Shown here piece by piece: positions 58,661-64,000 of a DNA stretch of 64,000 nt. A program made the translations under genes and the position numbers. The first letter of the stretch is position 1, and each line of letters begins with the position of its first letter. Below the pieces are notes generated by a model, which was given only the letters and a program-made list of their open reading frames with translations, was not told the DNA's origin and ran no database searches. Origin of the DNA: Glycomyces albidus (GTDB taxonomy: Bacteria > Actinomycetota > Actinomycetes > Mycobacteriales > Micromonosporaceae); the NCBI RefSeq assembly GCF_009451885.1, contig NZ_WIAO01000020.1, positions 23,363 to 87,362 of the forward strand, read 5' to 3'.

Positions 58661-59359
58661 ATGAACGAAGAGCCGGAAGGCTCCGAATCCGCCGAGGCCA
58701 ATGTTTCACGTGAAACATTGGCCTCTGTGTTCGGAGCGACCGATCCCCAGAGTGCGGACGAGCGCATCGCCCAGGCCGAAGGGTACGTCGGCCTCCTGTC
58801 CACCATCGGCATCGAACGCGGCATCATCGGCCCGCGGGAGGTGCCGCGGCTGTGGGGCCGGCATGTGCTCGGCAGCGCCGTGGTGGAGGAGCTGATCCCC
58901 GGCGAGTCCGACGTCATCGACGTCGGCACCGGCGGCGGCCTCCCGGGAATCCCGCTGGCGATCGCCCGCCCGGACATCTGGGTGACGCTCGTCGAGCCGA
59001 TGCAGCGGCGGGTCGATTTCCTCGACGAGGTGATCGCCGCGCTCGGCATCCGGAATGTCGAGGTGCTCCGGGCCCGCGCCGAGGAGGTCGACCCGAAAGG
59101 CAAGGCCGACATCGTGGTCTCGCGGGCGGTCGCACCGCTCGGGAAGCTCGCGGGCTGGTGCCTGCCGCTCGCCCGGGTCGGCGGCCTCATGCTGGCGATC
59201 AAGGGACAGAGCGCGTCCGAGGAGATCGCGCGCGACGCGAAGACCGTGCGGCGTCTCGGCGGCGGGCCGGCCAACATCAGCCTGTGCGGCGAGTCGAAGC
59301 TCAGTGATCCCGTCTTCCCGGTCCCCGCAACGGTTGTGGCGATCGAACGGGTGAGATGA
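58661..59359 (+). CDS. rsmG: 16S rRNA (guanine-N7)-methyltransferase RsmG
   Basis: RsmG (GidB, 232 aa) methylates G527 (E. coli numbering) of 16S rRNA using SAM; loss of activity gives low-level streptomycin resistance. The SAM site is DVIDVGTGGGLPGIPLAIAR (about 83-102), then VTLVEPMQRRVDFLDEVIAA and VVSRAVAPLGKLAGWCLPLA. Its first 20 residues encode a perfect parS site (NVSRETLAS). ATG at 58661. It is the last gene before parAB. Confidence 0.95.
   Translation: MNEEPEGSESAEANVSRETLASVFGATDPQSADERIAQAEGYVGLLSTIGIERGIIGPREVPRLWGRHVLGSAVVEELIPGESDVIDVGTGGGLPGIPLAIARPDIWVTLVEPMQRRVDFLDEVIAALGIRNVEVLRARAEEVDPKGKADIVVSRAVAPLGKLAGWCLPLARVGGLMLAIKGQSASEEIARDAKTVRRLGGGPANISLCGESKLSDPVFPVPATVVAIERVR
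58702..58717. other. parS site inside rsmG
   Basis: Perfect TGTTTCACGTGAAACA, centred in a 32-base perfect palindrome (58694-58725) with flanks GAGGCCAA/TTGGCCTC. It is within the rsmG coding sequence, where it encodes VSRET. Confidence 0.93.
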
Positions 59360-59544
59360 CTTACCGCGCCAACGCGACCGCAAAATTCATATTGCGAAAG
59401 CCCTAGTGCCGCAGTAAGTGCCGCGATGAGAACCTCGTCGCGGCACTGTGCATTCGGCGTTGAGCGCTCGAACCGGATAACCTATCCCGAGTAAGTTACT
59501 CCGAGCAGGGCGATGTTTCACGTGAAACATTCGGCCCGTAGTCT
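59360..59544. promoter_or_regulatory. parAB promoter region with parS
   Basis: The 185-base gap between rsmG and parA contains the parAB promoter area and a parS at 59514-59529 (TGTTTCACGTGAAACA), 16 bases before the parA start. ParB bound here could autoregulate parAB. I did not identify reliable -35/-10 boxes. Confidence 0.6.
59514..59529. other. parS site upstream of parA
   Basis: TGTTTCACGTGAAACA, the exact ParB-binding consensus, between rsmG and parA. Confidence 0.93.
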
Positions 59545-60864
59545 GTGGCGGTGAACGTGCGCGACCCCCTTCCCCCCGAAGATCGTGAACACAGCTCCCT
59601 TGGCGGCGATACCCCGGCCGAACGGCGTATCCGGAACCTCCTCGATGCGGCCGTGAGCGAAGAGGCGCCGCCGTCGCGCCGTCACCGCTATCGAGAAACC
59701 TCTCCTGAATCGGGTGGCGCAGCCCCGGCCTACGGGCAGTCTGGGTCAGAATCGGTTGCGGGACAGTCCGGTACAAGTGCCGGAGGGTCCGACAGCAGCG
59801 GCGAACGGGGGAACGGGATGGCGAGATCGACATCGCGCGGCAGGACCGGACGGCACCTGGCGCCCGACGAGGCGCAGACGCGGCCTCAGGAGGTACCGAC
59901 CGGCAACGGGCAGCAGTCCGCGAAACCGGTGCCGCAGCAGTCGGTGTCGTTGGAAAAGGGCCAGCCGCTCGACGACGATCTGCCGCTGGCGCGCGAGGCG
60001 CAGCGGGCGGTCCGCGTCCTCAACCCCTCCGGTTCGGTGACGATGCCCCGGCCGACCCGCCGCCGCGTCTTCGCGGTCGCGAACCAGAAGGGCGGCGTCG
60101 GCAAGACCACGAGCACCGTGAACCTGGCGGTCGCACTGGCGCTGCACGGCAACCGCGTCATGGTCATCGACCTCGACCCGCAGGGGAACGCGTCCACCGG
60201 TCTCGGCGTCGAGCACGGCGCGGGGACGCCGAGCGTCTACGAGGCGCTCGTGGAGGGCATGTCCCTCGACGAGATCGCGACCCCGGTCGACGGGATCCCC
60301 TCGCTCTACTGCGTCCCGGCGACGATCGACCTCGCCGGCGCCGAAGTCGAACTCGTCAATGTGGTCGCCCGCGAAGGGCGCCTGGAGAAGAGCATCGCCA
60401 CCTTCAGCGGCGAGCTCGACTACATCTTCATCGACTGCCCGCCGTCGCTCGGCCTCCTCACCGTCAACGCGCTCGTCGCCGCCGAGGAGGTCCTGATCCC
60501 GATCCAGTGCGAGTACTACGCGCTCGAGGGACTCGGCCAGCTCCTGCGGAACATCGAGCTCATCAAGGCGCACCTCAACGCGCGCCTGCGCGTCTCGACC
60601 ATCCTGCTCACCATGTACGACAAGCGGACCAAGCTCGCCGACCAGGTGGAGCAGGAAGTGCGCGGGCACTTCAGCGAGATCGTGCTCGACGCGGTGGTCC
60701 CGCGGAGCGTCCGTGTCTCCGAGGCTCCCGGCTACGGGCAGTCGATCATGACATACGACCCCGGTTCGCGGGGTGCGGCGAGCTATTTCGAAGCGGCCGA
60801 AGAGATCGCCCTGCGGGGCGCCAAGCTCTCGCGGCGCGGGAAGAACCAGAAGGGCGGGAACTAG
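59545..60864 (+). CDS. parA: Chromosome-partitioning ATPase ParA
   Basis: ParA (439 aa) is a Walker-type (MinD/ParA) ATPase that moves ParB-parS complexes on the nucleoid. The deviant Walker A is VANQKGGVGKTTSTVNLAVA (about residues 178-197), Walker B-like VMVIDLDPQGNASTGLGVEH, and IDCPPSLGLLTVNALVAAEE. The first 150 residues are a disordered Ser/Gly/Pro-rich extension, much longer than in most chromosomal ParA proteins (about 250-320 aa). The GTG at 59545 is open to revision; a second GTG is two codons later. parB follows after 3 bases. Confidence 0.95.
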   Translation: MAVNVRDPLPPEDREHSSLGGDTPAERRIRNLLDAAVSEEAPPSRRHRYRETSPESGGAAPAYGQSGSESVAGQSGTSAGGSDSSGERGNGMARSTSRGRTGRHLAPDEAQTRPQEVPTGNGQQSAKPVPQQSVSLEKGQPLDDDLPLAREAQRAVRVLNPSGSVTMPRPTRRRVFAVANQKGGVGKTTSTVNLAVALALHGNRVMVIDLDPQGNASTGLGVEHGAGTPSVYEALVEGMSLDEIATPVDGIPSLYCVPATIDLAGAEVELVNVVAREGRLEKSIATFSGELDYIFIDCPPSLGLLTVNALVAAEEVLIPIQCEYYALEGLGQLLRNIELIKAHLNARLRVSTILLTMYDKRTKLADQVEQEVRGHFSEIVLDAVVPRSVRVSEAPGYGQSIMTYDPGSRGAASYFEAAEEIALRGAKLSRRGKNQKGGN

Positions 60865-60867
60865 TCG

Positions 60868-61956
60868 ATGGCTGCGGCGAAGCGCGGAGGGCTCGGTCGC
60901 GGACTGGGCGCGCTCATTCCGACCGGTCTGGCGGAGAGCACGACGACGGAGGCCGACGACGCACCGGCGACCGCGGCGGCACCCCGCCAGACGGCCGTGA
61001 TCGAGCGGGACCCCGATCAGGACCGCGATGTTTCACGTGAAACATCGGCCCCCGAACCCGAGCCGGCTCCCGATGTTTCACGTGAAACATCGGACGGTCC
61101 GGACCTCGTGCCGGTCCCCGGAGCGAGCTTCCAGTTGATCCCCATCGCCGACATCGGCACCAACCCGAAGCAGCCCCGGCAGTACTTCGACGACGAGCAC
61201 CTCCTCGAACTCCAGACCTCTCTCTCCGAAGTCGGGATGCTCCAGCCGATCGCGGTCCGCGAGCGCACCCCCGAAGAGCCCCGCGAGGACGGCGCCCGGT
61301 TCGAACTCGTCATGGGCGAACGCCGCCTCCGCGCGGCGACCGCGCTCGGCTGGGAGACGATCCCGGCCATCATCCGCCGCACGGCCGACGAGGAACTCCT
61401 CCGCGAGGCGCTGCTCGAGAACATCCACCGGGTGCAGTTGAACCCGCTCGAAGAGGGCGCGGCGTACGCGCAACTCCTCGAGGAGTTCAACGTGACCCAG
61501 GAGGAGCTGTCGAAGAAGATCGGGCGCAGCCGCCCCCAGATCTCGAACATGATCCGGCTTCTCGGCCTGCCGCCCACGGTCCAGACGAAGGTCGCCGCCG
61601 GCGTCCTCACCGCGGGCCACGCCCGGGCGCTCCTCGGACTCGACAGCGCCGACACCCAGGAGCACATCGCCGAGCGCATCATCAGCGAAGGACTGTCGGT
61701 GCGCAGCACCGAGGAGCTCGTGACGGCCAACCGCCTCGAGGAGAAGCCGGAACTCGACGAGCCGCGCCCGAGGGACTCGCGCGCCGCGAAGGACCGCATC
61801 AAGGCCCCCGGTCTGGAGGAGCTGAAGGAGCGACTCTCGGACCACTTCGAGACGCAGGTGTCGATCTCCTGGGGCCGCAAGAAGGGCAAGATCGTCATCG
61901 AGTTCGGGTCGCTCTCCGACCTGGACCGGATCGTCGAGCAGATCGGTGTGGAGTAG
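60868..61956 (+). CDS. parB: Chromosome-partitioning protein ParB
   Basis: ParB (362 aa) is a CTP-dependent clamp that binds parS and spreads on DNA. The N-terminal domain has ADIGTNPKQPRQYFDDEHLL (ParA-interacting/CTPase part), the conserved GERRLRAATALGWETIPAII, the HTH TQEELSKKIGRSRPQISNMI and the C-terminal dimerisation segment. An N-terminal extension of about 85 residues precedes the core. Two parS sites are embedded in this extension (residues 54-59 and 69-74, both DVSRETS-like). ATG at 60868, 3 bases after parA. Confidence 0.96.
   Translation: MAAAKRGGLGRGLGALIPTGLAESTTTEADDAPATAAAPRQTAVIERDPDQDRDVSRETSAPEPEPAPDVSRETSDGPDLVPVPGASFQLIPIADIGTNPKQPRQYFDDEHLLELQTSLSEVGMLQPIAVRERTPEEPREDGARFELVMGERRLRAATALGWETIPAIIRRTADEELLREALLENIHRVQLNPLEEGAAYAQLLEEFNVTQEELSKKIGRSRPQISNMIRLLGLPPTVQTKVAAGVLTAGHARALLGLDSADTQEHIAERIISEGLSVRSTEELVTANRLEEKPELDEPRPRDSRAAKDRIKAPGLEELKERLSDHFETQVSISWGRKKGKIVIEFGSLSDLDRIVEQIGVE
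61029..61044. other. parS site inside parB (first)
   Basis: Exact TGTTTCACGTGAAACA, in the parB coding sequence (GATGTTTCACGTGAAACATC palindrome). It encodes VSRET. The second copy follows 45 bases downstream. Confidence 0.93.
61074..61089. other. parS site inside parB (second)
   Basis: A second exact copy 45 bases after the first, same extended palindrome GATGTTTCACGTGAAACATC. The tandem sites could load several ParB clamps close together. Confidence 0.93.
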
Positions 61957-62147
61957 CGCCGGTCGAGCAGGGCCGTTCGCGTAGGGGCCGTTCGAATAGG
62001 CCGAGTCGAACCGGCCTCGGACCGGTTCGCGGAGCGTCGGACTTCCAAGGCGGCGCGACGCTTCCGGGCCGCGCGACCGATCACCCTGCGGCGCATCCGC
62101 CTTGAATCCCAGACGAACACCGAGCCCCCGACGAACAGGGTCTCCAA

Positions 62148-62197
62148 GAACGAAGCGGGCGGGATGTTTCACGTGAAACATCCCGCCCGCTTCGTTC
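62148..62197. other. 50-bp perfect palindrome containing parS
   Basis: parS (62165-62180) is at the centre of a perfect 50-base palindrome: GAACGAAGCGGGCGGGATGT on the left and its exact complement on the right. It lies between the convergent parB and GNAT genes, where a bidirectional terminator is expected, so it may do both jobs. No loop is left if the full dyad pairs. Confidence 0.9.
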
Positions 62198-62212
62198 GAT
62201 TGGCCGCTGCGG

Positions 62213-62788
62213 CTAGGAGAGCTCCCGCCACATGATGATGTCGTCCCGGTAGTCGTCATCGGCCATGCGCACCGCGCGCGGCAGACGACCGACCTCAGTG
62301 AATCCGTGTCGCCGGTAGAACGCGTCGGCACCCGTGCCGGAGCGGACCTTGAGGCTGAGCGCCTCGAGCTTCAGCTCCTCGCGGGCGACGCGGTCGACTG
62401 CCGCCAGCAGTTTGCCGCCGAGACCGCCGCCCTGCCGGGCGGGGTCGACCTGGACGTGGCGCATGGTTCGCCACCCGTGTCGCGGCGGGCTGTCGTTTGA
62501 TGTGAGAACACACCAAGCGACAATGGCGGCTCCTTCCTTTAGAGCGACCAGCGTGTCAGTCCGGTCGATCACTCGCGCGAGAATGGAAACGGTGTGAGGG
62601 CGGACCTCGTCGATGTTGACCGGCGGGACGAACCCGACGGAACCGCCGGCGTTCGTCACTCTCACCCAGAGGTGGCTGAGTTCGTCAACGAGCGCGGCGG
62701 TGACCGGCGGGTCCACCAGGACGGCGATGTCGTCGCCCGAAACGGGCGTCGCCTCCGGCGTGGAACTATCAGTCACTGTTGCATGCAC
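62213..62788 (-). CDS. GNAT family N-acetyltransferase
   Basis: A 191-aa acetyltransferase of the GNAT superfamily. The acetyl-CoA motif is MRHVQVDPARQGGGLGGKLL (about 111-130, RQGGGLGG loop), followed by LSLKVRSGTGADAFYRRHGF and the C-terminal strand DDIIMWRELS. The N-terminal 70 residues form a less conserved extension. The start is a GTG; a GTG four codons later is possible. It is convergent with parB and divergent from the HIT-like gene at 63031. The substrate is unknown. Confidence 0.83.
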   Translation of the reverse strand: MHATVTDSSTPEATPVSGDDIAVLVDPPVTAALVDELSHLWVRVTNAGGSVGFVPPVNIDEVRPHTVSILARVIDRTDTLVALKEGAAIVAWCVLTSNDSPPRHGWRTMRHVQVDPARQGGGLGGKLLAAVDRVAREELKLEALSLKVRSGTGADAFYRRHGFTEVGRLPRAVRMADDDYRDDIIMWRELS

Positions 62789-63030
62789 GCCTTCCAGCTT
62801 GCCCTATGGACGGGTCCTCCCGACAGGGGCTTCCCGCCATATGGGCGCAGGTCACCTGTGACCCTGAAAGCCCCCGAAATCCGTTGTCGGACAGTGATTC
62901 GCCTGGTTCGCGGGGTATGGGTGGCCCGCTGTCGCGGGTAGAGGAGGGTGGACGCCAGTTAACCCATTTGAAATCTGCCAAAAGGTTGATTCCGGTGGTT
63001 TCCACTCTCGCCTCCATGGGGTATTTTTCG
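62789..63030. other. Intergenic region, no gene
   Basis: A divergent promoter region of about 240 bases between the GNAT and HIT-like genes. It includes an A/T-richer patch (TTAACCCATTTGAAATCTGC, 62960-62979) unlike the rest of the window that could hold promoter elements. The open frame upstream of 63031 is not conserved-looking. Confidence 0.4.
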
Positions 63031-63651
63031 ATGGTGGCAGCTGCGAGTACCCCCGGCCCGAATTCGAAGTCCGACCTGACGAACCCGAGGATCCAACCCC
63101 CGAACCCGCGTGCGAGCGGGGTCCGTCCCGCCCTGCCCGCCTTCGTCGACTGGCCCGCCTTCCCGTTCGAAGGCGACCTCCGCATCAAGCCGCTCCAGGA
63201 GCCGGTCGAAGCCGAGCCGCCGCGGCGCGGCGACCGCCAGGAGCAGTGTGCGGCCTGCCATACGCCGGACTCGGTGTACCTCTGGTCGAACGAACGCTGG
63301 CGCCTCAAGAGCCCGCCCGCCCCGAGCGGACTGCCGGTGGTGGTCATCCTCGAGCCGCGCGCGCACCTCGACCTCGGCGACCTGTCGACCATGCACGCGG
63401 CGGAGCTCGGCGTCCTGACCGTGCGCCTGGAGCGGGCGATCCGGTCGCTCGAGTCGGTCGCCCAGGTCCACGTCAACCGCTGGGGCGACGGGACGGCGCA
63501 CCTGCAGCAGTGGTTCCTCGCGCGGCCCCACGGCTATCTTCAGCTCCGCGGCCCGTTCATGACGATGTGGGACGAGATCCTGCCGCCGGTCGAGGAGCAC
63601 GAGTGGCGCATGAACCTCGAGTACATCGCCGCCTGGCTCAGCGACGACTGA
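63031..63651 (+). CDS. HIT-like/diadenosine-tetraphosphatase-like protein
   Basis: A 206-aa actinobacterial protein with a HIT-like region: VVVILEPRAHLDLGDLSTMH, then VAQVHVNRWGDGTAHLQQWF and ARPHGYLQLRGPFMTMWDE. The HxNxWGxGxxHxQxWF pattern resembles the histidine-triad H-x-H-x-H motif but is degenerate, so catalysis is uncertain. The N-terminal 60 residues (Pro/Asn-rich) include CAACHTP, a Cys pair possibly binding zinc. ATG 63031 is preceded by GGGG; an ATG five codons earlier is the alternative. Confidence 0.7.
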   Translation: MVAAASTPGPNSKSDLTNPRIQPPNPRASGVRPALPAFVDWPAFPFEGDLRIKPLQEPVEAEPPRRGDRQEQCAACHTPDSVYLWSNERWRLKSPPAPSGLPVVVILEPRAHLDLGDLSTMHAAELGVLTVRLERAIRSLESVAQVHVNRWGDGTAHLQQWFLARPHGYLQLRGPFMTMWDEILPPVEEHEWRMNLEYIAAWLSDD

Positions 63652-63695
63652 CGCCCGGGGGAGGAGCCGCACCCGGTTGGCGGGCAACGACGACT

Positions 63696-63733
63696 GAGGG
63701 CGCCGATGTTTCACGTGAAACATCGGCGCCCTC
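63696..63733. other. parS in a 38-bp perfect palindrome
   Basis: The seventh perfect parS (63707-63722) lies at the centre of the palindrome GAGGGCGCCGATGTTTCAC / GTGAAACATCGGCGCCCTC (38 bases). It lies between two convergent genes and could also terminate both. Confidence 0.92.
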
Positions 63734-63745
63734 GCGTCGTGCGGT

Positions 63746-64000
63746 TCAGGAGCGGGCGATCGCCCGGCGGACCATCGTGGCGAGGACTTCGCCGAAGTCG
63801 AGCCCCGCGGCGTCGATCGCCATGGGCAGCAGCGACGTCTCGGTGGTCCCGGGGGCGACGTTCGCCTCGAGGACCTGGATGCCGCCGGCGTCGTCGACCA
63901 TGAGGTCCACGCGCGACATGTCGCCGAGCCCGAGCGTCCGGTGCGTCTTGAGTGCCAGCTCGGCCACGCGGGCCGCCACGGGCTCGCTGAGGGCCGCGGG
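63746..64000 (-). CDS. ddl: D-alanine-D-alanine ligase, C-terminal part (runs off the window)
   Basis: The final 84 residues of a D-Ala-D-Ala ligase (ATP-grasp), which joins two D-alanines for peptidoglycan. Diagnostic segments are GDMSRVDLMVDDAGGIQVLE (metal/ATP part) and ANVAPGTTETSLLPMAIDAA, the Ddl C-terminal signature (ExNxxPGxTxxSLxP). The protein is partial, since its start lies beyond base 64000. Alr, which supplies D-Ala, is at 22-23 kb. Confidence 0.88.
   Translation of the reverse strand, partial: PAALSEPVAARVAELALKTHRTLGLGDMSRVDLMVDDAGGIQVLEANVAPGTTETSLLPMAIDAAGLDFGEVLATMVRRAIARS

Noticed and set aside
24233-63903. Several short frames beginning MFHVKH
   Set aside because: They are the translation of the palindromic parS site and are not genes.
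1-64000. CRISPR arrays, insertion sequences, prophage and rRNA genes
   Set aside because: No regularly spaced repeat array, transposase, integrase or phage structural genes, and no rRNA sequence, were seen.

Overview
The window is a 64 kb piece of high-GC actinobacterial chromosome (Actinomycetota) centred on the replication origin. Three things support this: GC-saturated third codon positions with many GTG starts, the gene order rpmH-rnpA-yidD-yidC-jag-rsmG-parA-parB on one side of oriC and dnaA-oriC-dnaN-gnd-recF-dciA-gyrB-gyrA-DUF3566-tRNA-Ile-tRNA-Ala-DLW39 on the other, and actinobacterial hallmarks (DUF3566, DLW-39, DUF2306, SigE-family ECF sigma factor, polymorphic toxins with WXG100-like leaders). 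A Glycomyces/Stackebrandtia-like or related actinomycete is my guess from protein style only.

Layout. 1-11.7 kb: accessory metabolism (aldo/keto reductase, rhodanese, PIG-L deacetylase, ECF sigma factor with a coupled membrane protein, a GH92 alpha-mannosidase/GT4 glycosyltransferase pair under a perfect palindrome, a decayed histidine phosphatase, a polytopic membrane protein, an S66 peptidase homologue, GNAT, RibD/DHFR-like protein). 11.7-16.0 kb: membrane-anchored phosphodiesterase, then an island with less extreme GC: YbaB-like protein, WXG100-like protein, a polymorphic toxin split into a secretion-leader ORF and a YwqJ-type deaminase ORF, a YwqK-type (MORN-like) antitoxin, a further putative immunity protein and a remnant. 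16-25.6 kb: nucleotidyltransferase-like and DinB-like proteins, the t6A cluster tsaE-tsaB-rimI-tsaD, an alpha/beta hydrolase, alr, and metE under a cobalamin riboswitch. 25.9-35.3 kb: SDR, secreted subtilase, two CrcB fluoride channel subunits, a cysteine-type leader peptide before a DAACS transporter, a TetR/DUF2306 divergon, DUF418. 35.4-42 kb: tctCBA tricarboxylate transporter divergent from a CitA/DcuS-like two-component system, an APH-fold kinase. 42-64 kb: the origin region, ending in a truncated ddl.

How it works together. oriC (about 52.93-53.30 kb) holds about 18 DnaA-box-like motifs and an AT-rich element. Genes on both sides are mostly transcribed away from it. Seven perfect 16-bp parS sites (TGTTTCACGTGAAACA) are present. 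Six cluster within 5 kb of parAB (three of them inside the rsmG and parB coding regions), and the seventh lies 34 kb away inside metE. Translational coupling by 4-base ATGA/GTGA overlaps is common (ECF sigma/partner, GH92/GT4, tsaE/tsaB/rimI/tsaD, crcB pair, tctC/tctB, histidine kinase/regulator, rnpA/yidD). Several start calls rest on that pattern.

The parts most worth following up are the split YwqJ/YwqK toxin island, the cysteine leader peptide that suggests the DAACS transporter is a cystine/cysteine-responsive importer, the four 24-bp repeats that add eight cysteines to YidD, and the cytosolic GH92/GT4 pair. No insertion sequences, prophage or CRISPR arrays were seen.
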